Below are positions 28,686-37,949 of a stretch of DNA of 64,000 nucleotides, one piece after another. Numbering within the stretch: the stretch's first letter is position 1; each line of letters opens with the position of its first letter. The stretch is from Rhodanobacter glycinis (GTDB lineage Bacteria; Pseudomonadota; Gammaproteobacteria; Xanthomonadales; Rhodanobacteraceae): assembly GCF_006438785.1 (NCBI RefSeq), contig NZ_RCZB01000005.1, positions 62,001 through 126,000 of the forward strand. Direction: 5' to 3'. A model generated the notes under the pieces. That model had not been told where the DNA came from. It did no database searches and saw only the letters and a program-made list of their open reading frames with translations. A program made the position numbers and the translations under genes.

Positions 28686-29389
28686 TCCCGCAGCTGCCGC
28701 TGGCGCTGCGCTGGCCACGTCGCCAGCGCTTCGAACATTTCCATGCTGGCGCTAATGCGGCAGCACTGGCCGCGGTGCAGGTGCTGGCGCTCGAACCCGC
28801 TGCACCTTGGGTCTATCTGCATGGCGCGAATGGCAGTGGCCGCAGTCATTTGCTGATGGCTGCATGTCAGGCAGCCAGTTCGGCGGGGCGACGTGTGCAA
28901 TACCTGCCGTTGGCGGCGTTGTCCGATCATGTGTCGGCCCTGCGCGGCGTGGCCGGCAGCGACCTGCTGGCGCTGGACGATCTCGGCGCCATCGCCGGCA
29001 ACCGCGAAGCGGAACATGCGCTGTTCGACCTCTACAACCGCGCCCGCGCCGAAGGCAGCGCGCTGCTGTTCGCCGCCGATGCCACCCCGACCCAGCTCGG
29101 CCTCGAACTGCCCGACCTGCGCTCGCGCCTCGGCGCCTGCACCCAGTTCGCACTCAAGCCGCTGGACGATGACGAACGCCGCGCCGTGCTGAAGGCGCAG
29201 GCTGCCGCGCGCGGCATCGAACTGGACGACAGCGTGCTCGACTGGCTGTTCGCCCGCTACGCGCGCGACCTCGGCGCGTTGCTGGATCTGCTCGACAAGC
29301 TGGATGCGGCGTCGCTGGCAGCGCAGCGTCGGATCACCATTCCGTTCCTGCGAGGGTTCCTGCTGGAGACGGGATCATCCGCGCCATGA
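28682..29389 (+). CDS. hda: DnaA regulatory inactivator Hda
   Basis: An AAA+ DnaA paralogue that, with the loaded beta clamp, stimulates ATP hydrolysis by DnaA and so limits re-initiation. The 235-residue protein has the N-terminal clamp-binding motif QLPLALRW, Walker A GANGSGRSH near residue 48, Walker B LLALDDLGAI near 98, the Box VII-like Arg in LPDLRSRLG near 150, and a lid domain. It lacks the DNA-binding domain of DnaA. It is translationally coupled to the PerM gene, an order conserved in gammaproteobacteria. Confidence 0.93.
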   Translation: MIPQLPLALRWPRRQRFEHFHAGANAAALAAVQVLALEPAAPWVYLHGANGSGRSHLLMAACQAASSAGRRVQYLPLAALSDHVSALRGVAGSDLLALDDLGAIAGNREAEHALFDLYNRARAEGSALLFAADATPTQLGLELPDLRSRLGACTQFALKPLDDDERRAVLKAQAAARGIELDDSVLDWLFARYARDLGALLDLLDKLDAASLAAQRRITIPFLRGFLLETGSSAP

Positions 29390-29432
29390 GCCGCTCCGTC
29401 GCCACCCCCCGTTGTCGACGCCTTGCCCGACG

Positions 29433-29921
29433 ATGAACGGCAGCACGCCAAAATACGCGCACGCCGAGATCGAACGACGCTGGTTGGTCGATCTGCCTGC
29501 TGCGGGTTCGCTCGACGGGCTGCCGTGCTGTGTGATCGACGACCTCTACGTCGCCGACACGCGTTTGCGCCTGCGCCGGATGGAAGACGCCGCGAGCACA
29601 GTCGTCTTCAAGTTCTGCAAGAAGTATGGCGGCGAGGACATTTCGGAGGCGATCGCCAACCTGTACCTGACCGAGGCGCAATATCGGACGCTTTCCGGGC
29701 TGCCGGGGCAGCGCGTGCGCAAGCGCCGATATGCCATTGCAGGAGGTGCCCTGGATATCTATGGCGGAGTGTCGTCGCTGGCGATCTTCGAGATCGAGTT
29801 CGCAACGGTTGCCGAGGCGGTCAGCTATCGGCCGCCGGCTTTTGCGCGCGTCGAAGTCACGCGCGATCCTGCGTACTCGGGCGCCGCACTCGCGGTGTCG
29901 CGTGGCGTGCCGGCGCGCTAG
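29433..29921 (+). CDS. CYTH domain protein
   Basis: A 162-residue CYTH/TTM-fold protein. The hallmark EIERRWLV lies near residue 12 (family form E-x-E-R/K-K/R-W/F). It is followed by RLRLRRMED and VVFKFCKKYGG, where the charged tunnel residues lie, and by FEIEFATVAEA near the end. CYTH proteins act on triphosphates (adenylate cyclase class IV, thiamine or inorganic triphosphatase); the exact substrate is undecided. The start at 29433 has no clear ribosome binding site, so expression may depend on the upstream hda transcript. It ends 87 nt before convergent suhB. Confidence 0.8.
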   Translation: MNGSTPKYAHAEIERRWLVDLPAAGSLDGLPCCVIDDLYVADTRLRLRRMEDAASTVVFKFCKKYGGEDISEAIANLYLTEAQYRTLSGLPGQRVRKRRYAIAGGALDIYGGVSSLAIFEIEFATVAEAVSYRPPAFARVEVTRDPAYSGAALAVSRGVPAR

Positions 29922-30008
29922 GGTAGCCCAGCGTGGCACCGAGCTGGACGAAGGCGATCTGTCAGCTGGAGTTGCCGACCGAACTCCGCCAGTGACGCGC
30001 AGATCTGG

Positions 30009-30812
30009 TCAAGCCTTCAACAGCTCCGGCGTCGCCTGCTGGCCGATCGCATCGACCATTGCCTTCGCCACATTGAGATTGCCGGCGATGATGTTGCCGC
30101 TGGCGGGGATGCCGTCGCGGCCGGCGAAGTCGCAGTAGCGGCCGCCCGCTTCGTGCACCAGCAATACGCCGGCGGCCATGTCCCACGGTTTCAGGCCGAT
30201 CTCGAAGTAGCCGTCGTAGCGACCGGCGGCGACGTAGGCCAGATCGAGCGCGGCGGAGCCGGAGCGGCGGATGTCTTCGGCTTGGCCGAGGATCGCGCGG
30301 GTCATGTCCAGTTGCGGCACCAGGTGCTCGCGCTGGCGGAACGGGAAGCCGGTGGCGATCATCGCGCCGCCGAGGTTCTCGCGCTTGCTCACGCGCATGC
30401 GGCGGTCGTTGAGGTAGGCGCCGTCGCCCTTGCTGGCGGTGTACAGCTCGTCGCGCAGCGGATCGAACACCACGGCATGGATCGGCACGCCCTTTTCCAG
30501 CAACGCGATCGACACGCAGAAATGCGGGATGCCGCGCAGGTAGTTGTGGGTGCCGTCCAGCGGGTCGATCACCCAGGTCAGCGGACCCTTGCCGGTCGCG
30601 CCGCTTTCCTCGGCGAGGATCGCATGGTCGGGGTAGGCGCGGCGCAGTTCCTTGATGATTTCCGCCTCGGCCAGCTTGTCGACTTCGGAGACGAAATCCA
30701 GCTGCTGCTTCTCGACGATGTTGAGGCCGTCGATGCGGTTCATGTAGCGCAGGATCACGTTGCCTGCAGAACGCGCGGCGCGCGCCGCGATCGTGACGTG
30801 TGGTCTGGCCAT
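30009..30812 (-). CDS. suhB: Inositol-1-monophosphatase family protein SuhB
   Basis: A Mg-dependent phosphatase of the FIG superfamily. In E. coli SuhB also joins the rRNA antitermination complex. The 267 residues show metal-site motifs: AEESG near residue 70, the WVIDPLDGTHNYLRG motif near 83 and LKPWDMAAGVLL near 210. The second motif has DGTHNY rather than the common DGTTNF, a conservative variant. It is divergent from trmJ, the frequent proteobacterial arrangement. Confidence 0.94.
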   Translation of the reverse strand: MARPHVTIAARAARSAGNVILRYMNRIDGLNIVEKQQLDFVSEVDKLAEAEIIKELRRAYPDHAILAEESGATGKGPLTWVIDPLDGTHNYLRGIPHFCVSIALLEKGVPIHAVVFDPLRDELYTASKGDGAYLNDRRMRVSKRENLGGAMIATGFPFRQREHLVPQLDMTRAILGQAEDIRRSGSAALDLAYVAAGRYDGYFEIGLKPWDMAAGVLLVHEAGGRYCDFAGRDGIPASGNIIAGNLNVAKAMVDAIGQQATPELLKA

Positions 30813-30938
30813 GGTTTCGACTTTGGAAGAGAGCGGGGTTGCGGCCGGCGATTCTAGCAGAGGCGGGCCGTCGAAGCCCGTCCGGCTCCCGGCGTGCTTC
30901 CGTTATCCTTGTCGGCTGTCACTCCATTCGGCCGCGTC

Positions 30939-31697
30939 ATGTCCACAATCGACGACCTCACCGCCCGCATCCGCTACGTGCTGGTGCGCACCTCGCATCC
31001 GGGCAATATCGGCAGTGCGGCACGGGCGATCCGCACGATGGGCTTCGAGCGGCTGGAGCTGGTGACCCCGGCGCGCTTTCCCGATCGCGAGGCGAGTGCA
31101 CTGGCTGCGGGTGCGGATAACGTGCTGGCGAATGCCGGCGTACACAACGATCTGATCGGCAGCCTGGCCGGCAGCAGCCTGGCGCTGGGCCTGTCGGCGC
31201 GCCGGCGCGGCGTGAATTTGCCGGAGATTTCACCGCGTGAAGCGGCGCAGCAGGCGCTGGCCGCGGCGGCCCGCGGCGAGCAGGTGGCGCTAGTGTTCGG
31301 CAACGAGCGCACCGGGCTGGAGAACGAGGAGCTGGCGCGCTGCCACGCGATGGTGCGCATTCCCAGCGTGGACGACTTCAGCTCGCTCAACCTGTCGCAG
31401 GCGGTGCAGGTAATGGCTTACGAATTGCGTGTGGCGATGTTGGGCGATGCGCCGGCACCGACACCGCCCGTGCACGGCGAGCCGCCGGCCGATGCGGCGC
31501 GGATGGAGCAGTTCTACGTGCATCTGGCGCAGACACTGGACGAGATCGAGTTCCACAAGGGGCGCGAGCCGACCACGATCATGCTGCGCCTGCGCAAGCT
31601 GTTCCAACGCGCGCAGCCGGATGAGCGCGAGCTGCGGGTATTGCACGGCATCCTCGCCGACGCGCAGCGGATGGCGGGGTTGGCGAAGAGCAAATAG
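30939..31697 (+). CDS. trmJ: tRNA (cytidine/uridine-2'-O-)-methyltransferase TrmJ
   Basis: A SPOUT methyltransferase that 2'-O-methylates nucleotide 32 of tRNAs. The 252-residue protein has the N-terminal YVLVRTSHPGNIGSAARAIRTMGF region (motif 1 Asn/Arg), VALVFGNERTGL (motif 2) and IPSVDDFSSLNLSQAVQV (motif 3, trefoil knot), followed by the short C-terminal dimer helix typical of TrmJ. Start 30939 gives MSTIDDL. Convergent with the CorC-like gene after 15 nt. Confidence 0.93.
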   Translation: MSTIDDLTARIRYVLVRTSHPGNIGSAARAIRTMGFERLELVTPARFPDREASALAAGADNVLANAGVHNDLIGSLAGSSLALGLSARRRGVNLPEISPREAAQQALAAAARGEQVALVFGNERTGLENEELARCHAMVRIPSVDDFSSLNLSQAVQVMAYELRVAMLGDAPAPTPPVHGEPPADAARMEQFYVHLAQTLDEIEFHKGREPTTIMLRLRKLFQRAQPDERELRVLHGILADAQRMAGLAKSK

Positions 31698-31712
31698 TAC
31701 GGCGCAGCGCTC

Positions 31713-33035
31713 TTACTGCTCGTCGTCCGACAGATCCAGCGACGGCGCCGGCGTCACCAGCAGCTTGTCGATGCGCGCACCGTCGAGGTCGACCACCTCG
31801 AAACGGATGCCGCGCCAGGCGAACACTTCGCCGGTTTGCGGTACATGCCCGAGCGCCGTCATCACCATGCCGGCGACGGTGCGGAAATCGTGTTCATGCT
31901 CGCCGGGCAGTTCCCCGATCTGCAGCAGTTCGCGCAGGTCATCGGTGGACAGGCTGCCGTCGATCAGCCAGCTGCCATCGGCGCGCTGCATGATCGGGCT
32001 GTCCTCGTTGCCGCCACCGTGGCCGATCTGGCTGGCGCCGACCACCGCCGCGAGCAGGTCGTTGACGGTGACCACGCCTTCGATGTCGCCGTACTCGTCG
32101 ACCACCAGCGCCAGCGGGGTTTCCGCATCGCGAAATTCCTCCAGCAGATCCAGCGCACGCGCGGTAGCCGGCACGAACAGCGGCTTGGACAGGTGATCGA
32201 ACAGCTCCAGCCTGCCATCGGCGAAGCCGTGCAGCAGGCGCTTGACCTCGACCACGCCGACCACTTCGCTCTCGTCGCCACGATAGACCGGATAGCGCGA
32301 ATACGGTGTCTGCCGCAGCACTTCGATGTTCTCGTCGCGCGAGGCGGCGGTATCCAGCCACGCGATGCGCATGCGCGGAGTCATCACGCTGTCGACCGTG
32401 CGGTCGCCCAGCCGCAGCACGCGGTTGACCATGTTGTGTTCGTCCGGGTCGAGCACGCCCTGTTCGGCGCTCTCGGCCACCAGCAGGCGAATCTCATCTT
32501 CGGTAACCACACCGCGACCGTGCTGGTTGACCCGCAGCAGGCGCAACAGCAGGTTGCTCGACACATTCAGCAACCACACGAACGGCGAGGTGATTCGCGA
32601 CAGCACCAGCATTGGAATCGCCACGTAGGACGACACCTTTTCCGGTGCCGACAGCGCCAGCCGCTTGGGCACCAGCTCGCCGATCACGATCTGGATGAAC
32701 GAGATCAGCACGAAGCCGAGCACGATGCCGATGATTCGCGAGTACGGCAGCAGCCACGCCAGACGGTCGCCGCGCAGGGCATCGGCGATGTGGCCGCCCA
32801 GCGCATCGCCGGCGATTGCGCCGGTAATCAGCATCACCAAAGTGATGCCGACCTGCACGGTGGACAGGAAATGCTCCGGAGCCTCGGCGTGGCGCAATGC
32901 CAGCGCAGCCTTGCGGCTGTTTCTGGCCATCTGCTTGAGCCGGCTCTTGCGCGATACCACCAGCGCCATCTCCGACAGGGCGAAGAAGCCGTTGCACAGG
33001 GCCAGCACGAAGACGAGCGCGATTTCGGTCAGCAT
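31713..33035 (-). CDS. CNNM/CBS domain membrane protein (HlyC/CorC family)
   Basis: A 440-residue inner-membrane protein: an N-terminal DUF21 (CNNM) region with about three or four helices (residues 1-165, including GELVPKRLALSAPEKVS), a pair of CBS domains (about 215-335) and a C-terminal CorC_HlyC transporter-associated domain (about 350-430). Members are linked to magnesium/cobalt efflux; the old name 'hemolysin' is historical. Selectivity is unknown. No strong ribosome binding site precedes the start. Convergent with trmJ and divergent from the DUF47-pit pair. Confidence 0.88.
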   Translation of the reverse strand: MLTEIALVFVLALCNGFFALSEMALVVSRKSRLKQMARNSRKAALALRHAEAPEHFLSTVQVGITLVMLITGAIAGDALGGHIADALRGDRLAWLLPYSRIIGIVLGFVLISFIQIVIGELVPKRLALSAPEKVSSYVAIPMLVLSRITSPFVWLLNVSSNLLLRLLRVNQHGRGVVTEDEIRLLVAESAEQGVLDPDEHNMVNRVLRLGDRTVDSVMTPRMRIAWLDTAASRDENIEVLRQTPYSRYPVYRGDESEVVGVVEVKRLLHGFADGRLELFDHLSKPLFVPATARALDLLEEFRDAETPLALVVDEYGDIEGVVTVNDLLAAVVGASQIGHGGGNEDSPIMQRADGSWLIDGSLSTDDLRELLQIGELPGEHEHDFRTVAGMVMTALGHVPQTGEVFAWRGIRFEVVDLDGARIDKLLVTPAPSLDLSDDEQ

Positions 33036-33184
33036 CGCGGTGTTGATGGAGGAGGGCGCATGGGCACAGTGTAAGGGCAGCGGGGCCCGCACTTCACGCG
33101 TGGCGATGGCGGGGGCGTTGATGCAGGCCAGCACGGCAGTCCTGTAACATTCCCGTCATCCCGTTTTCTCAGGCATGGCCCCGC

Positions 33185-33814
33185 ATGTTTTCATTGCAGA
33201 CGATTTTCGGCAAAGGCGACAAGTTCTACGGCCTGCTGGAACAGAGTGCCGCCACCGCCCACGAAAGCGCCAAGGCCCTGCACGAACTGCTGACCAAGCC
33301 CGGCGGCGGCTCGGTGATGGCTGCGTTCACCGCCACCCGTGCCCGCGAGAAGGAACTGGCCGCGCAGATCAGCGAGGGGTTGGTGAACACGTTCGTCACC
33401 GCGCTCGACCGCGAGGACATCGAGGCACTGAACTCGGCTTTGTACAAGATCCCCAAGACCATCGAGAAGTTTGCCGAGCGCTACGAGATCGTGGCGGATC
33501 GCCTGGCCGGGGTGGATTTCGCCCAGCGCGCGCTGGTGCTGGAGCGTTCCAGCGAAGTCGTGGCCGAGATGATCGGCGAGCTGCGCCGGGGCTTGCGCAT
33601 CGACCCGGTGAAGAAGCTGCAGGATCGGCTGCAGGCGCTGGAGTCGGAAGGCGACCGCATGCTGCTGGCGCCGTACCGCACGCTGTACATCGAGGGCAGC
33701 GACGCGATGCGCGCGATGCTGGCCAAGGATCTGTTCGAGCTGATCGAGAAGGCGATCGACAAATGCCGCGACGTCGGCAACATCGTCTATTCGATCGTTC
33801 TCAAGAACTCCTGA
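33185..33814 (+). CDS. DUF47/PhoU-like family protein
   Basis: A 209-residue all-helical protein of the DUF47 (TIGR00153) group, distantly related to PhoU. It starts with FSLQTIFGKGDKFYGLLEQSA and contains HESAKALHELL and the ACxx-type helix with IEKAIDKCRDVGNIVYSI at the end. Genes of this type almost always sit upstream of a Pit phosphate transporter, as here (90 nt), and are thought to modulate it. Cytoplasmic and membrane-associated action is inferred. Confidence 0.9.
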   Translation: MFSLQTIFGKGDKFYGLLEQSAATAHESAKALHELLTKPGGGSVMAAFTATRAREKELAAQISEGLVNTFVTALDREDIEALNSALYKIPKTIEKFAERYEIVADRLAGVDFAQRALVLERSSEVVAEMIGELRRGLRIDPVKKLQDRLQALESEGDRMLLAPYRTLYIEGSDAMRAMLAKDLFELIEKAIDKCRDVGNIVYSIVLKNS

Positions 33815-33904
33815 GGCCGTCGTCGTGACCCTCCGTATTCCGCATTGCCCGACCGCGATGCCCTCGTCGGCGTGCACCCGTCCGCGACTGGCCGGAGCAC
33901 GCGC

Positions 33905-35017
33905 ATGAGCATCGTCATCGCGGTGGTGGTGATCGCGCTCGTCTTCACCTACATCAACGGTTTCCACGACACCGCCAACTCGATCGCCACCGTCGTGGCG
34001 ACCAAGGTGCTCACCCCCGGCCAGGCCGTGTTGCTGGCGGCCGGCACCAATCTGGTGGGCGCCTTCATGGGCACCGCGGTGGCGGCCACGATTGCCTCGG
34101 GCCTGATCAACGCCGGCGTGATCGAGATGAGCTCGCAGTTGCTGATCTGCGCGCTGCTGGCAGCGATCGTGTGGAACCTGATCACCTGGTGGCTGGGTTT
34201 GCCGTCCAGTTCCAGTCATGCGCTGGTCGGTTCGCTGGTGGGCGCGGCCGTCGCCGCCGCGGGCAACAATTTCCAATCGGTGATCTGGATTGAAGGCAGC
34301 TGGCTGAAGGGCCACGGCGTGATCCCCAAGGTGATCATCCCGATGGTGCTGTCGCCGGCGGCCGGGTTCGTCATCAGTTTCCTGCTGATGGGCGGGTTGT
34401 ATGCGCTGCTGGCCTGGTTTGCGAACCGGCATGGCTGGTCGCGCCGGTTCGGACGCACGCCATTCGTCAACTTCTTCTTCGGCAAGGCACAGATCGTGTC
34501 GGCCAGCGCGATGGGCGTGGCGCACGGCATGAACGATGCGCAGAAGAGCATGGGCATCATCGCGCTGGCGCTGGCCGGCGCCACCGCCGCGCATCAATTC
34601 GATCATCTGCCGGTGTGGCTGGGTTTCCTGCGCATCGCCGGCGATCCCTCCGGCGGTTTCGAGATTCCGGTGTGGGTGAAGGTGGTTTCCGCGCTGACCA
34701 TGGCCGCCGGTACCGCTGGCGGCGGCTGGCGCATCATCAAGACGCTGGGCCACAAGATGGTCAAGTTGCATCCGATCAATGGTTTTGCGGCCGAGACCAG
34801 TTCGGCGCTGGTGATCCTCACCGCGTCGATGTTCGGCATTCCAGTGTCGACCACCCACAACGTGTCCGCCTCGATCATGGGCGTGGGCGCGGCCAAGCGC
34901 TTCAACGCGATCCGCTGGTCGGTGGTCGAGCGGATGGTGTGGGCGTGGATCCTGACCCTGCCAATCACTGCGTTGCTGGCTTATGGGCTGGTGGTGGTCG
35001 TCAAGCTGGCGTCCTGA
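33905..35017 (+). CDS. pit: Low-affinity inorganic phosphate transporter, Pit family
   Basis: A 370-residue polytopic membrane protein that imports phosphate (probably as a metal-phosphate complex) with protons. The paired PiT signatures are present: FTYINGFHDTANSIATVVAT at residues 14-33 (given here as GFHDTANSIAT) and the second repeat NGFAAETSSALVIL near 300. SSSSHALVGSLVG and STTHNVSASIMGVG are further PiT hallmarks. Start 33905 has GGAG 7 nt upstream. Forms a two-gene unit with the DUF47 protein. Confidence 0.93.
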   Translation: MSIVIAVVVIALVFTYINGFHDTANSIATVVATKVLTPGQAVLLAAGTNLVGAFMGTAVAATIASGLINAGVIEMSSQLLICALLAAIVWNLITWWLGLPSSSSHALVGSLVGAAVAAAGNNFQSVIWIEGSWLKGHGVIPKVIIPMVLSPAAGFVISFLLMGGLYALLAWFANRHGWSRRFGRTPFVNFFFGKAQIVSASAMGVAHGMNDAQKSMGIIALALAGATAAHQFDHLPVWLGFLRIAGDPSGGFEIPVWVKVVSALTMAAGTAGGGWRIIKTLGHKMVKLHPINGFAAETSSALVILTASMFGIPVSTTHNVSASIMGVGAAKRFNAIRWSVVERMVWAWILTLPITALLAYGLVVVVKLAS

Positions 35018-35023
35018 TTCGCC

Positions 35024-35428
35024 TCAGAGCGAATCGCCGCCGGTGGCGATGATCTGCTCCAGCTGGTCGCCCAGCGTGCCCAGTTCGCGTACCACCCGCT
35101 GCAGCTCGGCGGTGTCGAGGAATTCGTACGGGCGGTTTTCGCACAGGTGCAGATAGGGTGAGCCATCCAGATCGGCAACCGCCAGGAAACCGGTGCGCTG
35201 CTGCCAGTTGAAGCGCAGGCAGCGGTTGGGATCGGTGCCGGCCAGCGGGCCGATCGGCGTGGAAATGCGCAGGTAACGCCGCCCCGATTCGTCCTCCAGT
35301 TCCGCCAGGTAGATGCCCTGATAGCGGTCCTGCGCCAGCTCCAGGTCGAAACTGATCAGATACGGATCGTTATGACGCAGCTCGTGCTGGCTGCCGATAT
35401 GGGAACGCACGGCTTCGAAGTGACGCAT
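35024..35428 (-). CDS. Conserved hypothetical protein
   Basis: A 134-residue soluble protein, no signal peptide. The middle contains beta-like segments (YLISFDLELAQDRYQGIYLAEL, given here as YLISFDLEL and GIYLAEL, then RYLRISTPIGPL and CLRFNWQQRTGFLAVADLDG) ending in an amphipathic helix. This alternation resembles the CesT/YbjN-type chaperone-like fold, although I cannot confirm that. GGAAG lies 6 nt before the ATG. Only 6 nt separate its stop from that of pit (convergent). Divergent from the Atl gene. Function unknown. Confidence 0.7.
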   Translation of the reverse strand: MRHFEAVRSHIGSQHELRHNDPYLISFDLELAQDRYQGIYLAELEDESGRRYLRISTPIGPLAGTDPNRCLRFNWQQRTGFLAVADLDGSPYLHLCENRPYEFLDTAELQRVVRELGTLGDQLEQIIATGGDSL

Positions 35429-35523
35429 ATGCGACTTCCGCTGGCGAAGGGCGCTGCTACTCTGCCACGTCTGCCTGCCTGCGTCGCGTCAAGTTCGATG
35501 GAATCCGTCCGGAATGAATCCGC

Positions 35524-35868
35524 ATGAATACTGATGTTGCCACTCGCATCTACGCCGCCATCGCCGCCATTCCGCCCGGCCGCGTTGCCAGCTATGGCGC
35601 CATTGCCGCCCGCGCGGGCCTGCCGGGACGGGCGCGGCTGGTTGGCCGGCTGTTGGGCGAGGTGCCTGATGGCATGGTGTTGCCGTGGTACCGCGTGCTG
35701 CGTTCGAGCGGTCACATCGCGATGCCGCCGGGCAGCCGCGGTTTTCGCGAGCAATCCCGGCTGCTGCGGGCCGAAGGCGTCGAAGTGAAGAACGGCCGCG
35801 TGCCGCTGTCGCGGTTCGGCCTGGATGGCGATCTCGACCATGCGCTGTGGGGCATGCCGGACGGTTGA
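35524..35868 (+). CDS. Alkyltransferase-like protein (Atl), MGMT family
   Basis: A 114-residue relative of the DNA-binding domain of O6-alkylguanine-DNA alkyltransferase. The reactive Cys motif PCHRV is replaced by PWYRV (Trp55), the defining change of alkyltransferase-like proteins. These bind O6-alkylguanine without repairing it and hand the site to nucleotide excision repair. Helix-turn-helix residues ([14 protein letters not shown]) and the downstream [14 protein letters not shown] are kept. GGAA is 9 nt before the start. It lies before recQ with a 74-nt gap; a DNA-repair theme is possible. Confidence 0.9.
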   Translation: MNTDVATRIYAAIAAIPPGRVASYGAIAARAGLPGRARLVGRLLGEVPDGMVLPWYRVLRSSGHIAMPPGSRGFREQSRLLRAEGVEVKNGRVPLSRFGLDGDLDHALWGMPDG

Positions 35869-35942
35869 GCGGCGGTGCTGCCGACGAGTCGTCGCAGATA
35901 TTTCCGGCGGCTGGGCCGGGTCGGTTTGTTACCATGCCACCG

Positions 35943-37772
35943 ATGAATGCCTCTGCCCTCGACCTGCTTCAAAGCGTTTTCGGTTATCCCAGTTTCCGCG
36001 GCCAGCAACAGGCCGTCGTCGAGCACCTGAGCGCAGGTGGCGACGCGCTGGTGCTGATGCCGACCGGTGGCGGCAAGTCGCTGTGCTACCAGATTCCCGC
36101 GCTGCTGCGCCAGGGCACCGGCATCGTGGTGTCGCCGCTGATCGCGCTGATGCAGGACCAGGTCGACGCTTTGCGCGAGGCCGGCGTGGCTGCCGCGTAT
36201 CTCAACTCCAGCCTCGGCGCCGAGGAACAGCGCGAGGTCGAACGGCAGCTGCTGGCCGGCGAACTGAATCTGCTCTACGTGGCACCCGAGCGCCTGCTCA
36301 CCGGACGCTTCCTCAGTCAGCTCGAACGCACCGAGGTGGCATTGTTCGCGATCGACGAGGCGCACTGCGTATCGCAGTGGGGCCACGATTTTCGCCCGGA
36401 ATACCGCGAGCTGGCGATTCTGCACCAACGTTTCCCGCAGGTGCCGCGGATCGCGCTCACCGCAACCGCCGACCCGCGCACGCGCGATGAGATCGTCGAG
36501 CGGTTATCGCTGCAGGACGCGCGCCGGTTCGTCGCCAGTTTCGACCGCCCGAACATCGGCTACCGGGTCGGCCTGCGCCACAACGCGAAGCGCCAGCTGA
36601 CCGAGTTCCTGCAGGGGCATCAGGGCGAATCCGGCATCGTGTACTGCCTCAGCCGGCGCAAGGTGGATGACACCGCCGAATGGCTGGCCGAGCTCGGTGT
36701 CGAGGCGCTGCCGTATCACGCCGGCCTCGATGCACCCACCCGCGCAAAAAACCAGAAGCGCTTCCTGCGCGAGGACGGCGTGGTGATGGTGGCCACGGTC
36801 GCGTTCGGCATGGGCATCGACAAGCCCGACGTACGCTTCGTGGCGCATCTGGATCTGCCGCGCAGCATCGAGGGCTATTACCAGGAAACCGGCCGCGCTG
36901 GCCGTGACGGTTTGCCGGCCGAGGCATGGATGATCTACGGCCTGTCCGACGTGGTCACGATGAGCCAGATGATCGCGCAGTCCGAATCGGCGGACGAACG
37001 CAAGCGGGTCGAACGACAGAAGCTGGAATCGCTGCTGGCCTACGCCGAAGCCACCGATTGCCGCCGCCAGCTGCTGCTTGGTGCGTTCGGCGAAAACTAT
37101 CCCGGCCCCTGCGGCCATTGCGACAACTGCATCGCGCCGCCGAAGACCTGGGACGCCACGGTGCCGGCGCAGAAGGCACTTTCGGCGGTGTATCGCACCG
37201 GCCAGCGCTTCGGCTCCGGCCACGTGATCGACGTGTTGCGCGGCGAGGAAACCGAGCGCGTGCTCAGTCTGCAGCATCACCAGCTCAGTACATTCGGCAT
37301 CGGCGCCGAGATGGACGAGAAGCAGTGGCGCTCGGTATTCCGCCAGCTGCTCGCCGCCGGACTGCTCGAAGCCGACGCCGAGGGCTACGGCACCTTGCGT
37401 CTGACCGCCGCCAGCCGCGCTGTGCTCAGCGGCAACAAGTCGGTGAAGCTGCGTGAGGATGCCCGGCCCGAACGCGGCAGCCGCCGTCGCCGCGACAGCA
37501 AGATGGGCGCGTCCGATAAAAGCAGCGGCGGCAGCCTCGGCATCGAGGCCTATGAACAGTCGATGTGGGACGATTTGCGCGCCTTGCGCACGCAGCTGGC
37601 CAAGCAGCAGGGTGTGCCGCCGTACGTGGTGTTCCATGACGCCACCTTGCTGGCGATGCTGCGCGCGTTGCCGGCGAACGAAGACGAACTGGCCACCATC
37701 AGTGGCGTCGGCGAGGCCAAGCTGAAGCGTTACGGGCGCGATTTTCTGGCGGTGATCAACGCGCCGGCATAG
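35943..37772 (+). CDS. recQ: ATP-dependent DNA helicase RecQ
   Basis: A 3'-5' superfamily 2 helicase in recombination and repair. The 609 residues carry motif I MPTGGGKS near 40, motif [20 protein letters not shown] near 137, motif [14 protein letters not shown] near 320, zinc-binding cysteines in the CGHCDNC segment near 390, an RQC winged helix, and a C-terminal HRDC domain ending near LAVINAPA. Start is uncertain between ATG 35934 and 35943, nine bases apart, with no strong ribosome binding site. A REP pair follows the stop. Confidence 0.95.
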   Translation: MNASALDLLQSVFGYPSFRGQQQAVVEHLSAGGDALVLMPTGGGKSLCYQIPALLRQGTGIVVSPLIALMQDQVDALREAGVAAAYLNSSLGAEEQREVERQLLAGELNLLYVAPERLLTGRFLSQLERTEVALFAIDEAHCVSQWGHDFRPEYRELAILHQRFPQVPRIALTATADPRTRDEIVERLSLQDARRFVASFDRPNIGYRVGLRHNAKRQLTEFLQGHQGESGIVYCLSRRKVDDTAEWLAELGVEALPYHAGLDAPTRAKNQKRFLREDGVVMVATVAFGMGIDKPDVRFVAHLDLPRSIEGYYQETGRAGRDGLPAEAWMIYGLSDVVTMSQMIAQSESADERKRVERQKLESLLAYAEATDCRRQLLLGAFGENYPGPCGHCDNCIAPPKTWDATVPAQKALSAVYRTGQRFGSGHVIDVLRGEETERVLSLQHHQLSTFGIGAEMDEKQWRSVFRQLLAAGLLEADAEGYGTLRLTAASRAVLSGNKSVKLREDARPERGSRRRRDSKMGASDKSSGGSLGIEAYEQSMWDDLRALRTQLAKQQGVPPYVVFHDATLLAMLRALPANEDELATISGVGEAKLKRYGRDFLAVINAPA

Positions 37773-37784
37773 GTCGTCTCTGTG

Positions 37785-37850
37785 GGAGCGGCTTCAGCGG
37801 CGATGCTTTTCGTGTTGCCGGGAAGAGCGTCGCGGCTGAAGCCGCTCCCT
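37785..37850. repeat. REP inverted pair (BIME-like) after recQ
   Basis: Left arm 37785-37804 (starting GGGAGCGGCTTCAGC) and right arm 37831-37850 are reverse complements at 19 of 20 positions around a 26-nt spacer. The same REP sequence recurs at 51794-51816 and, in variant form, at 55435-55506. REP pairs of this family are common in xanthomonads and pseudomonads and lie between genes. Confidence 0.85.
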
Positions 37851-37865
37851 CAAGTCCTTGGCGAC

Positions 37866-37879
37866 TGCATACGTATTCA
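37866..37879. promoter_or_regulatory. Candidate LacI-family operator upstream of the sugar porter
   Basis: TGCATACGTATTCA is a 14-bp near-palindrome (one mismatched pair, central CG), the usual LacI-family shape. The identical 14-mer occurs at 59404-59417 between the LacI gene at 59574 and the amylolytic operon. It lies 70 nt before the porter start at 37950. Confidence 0.65.
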
Positions 37880-37949
37880 GCCGGACAGCGCAAAGGCCAC
37901 GGTGCAGACTCGGGCGTACATCTTGATGCCATGACGTTGGGGAGACGCG

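Noticed and set aside
33191..34858. A 555-codon minus-strand frame opposite the DUF47 and pit genes.
   Set aside because: Antisense shadow with low-complexity His/Gln composition; both plus-strand genes are well supported.
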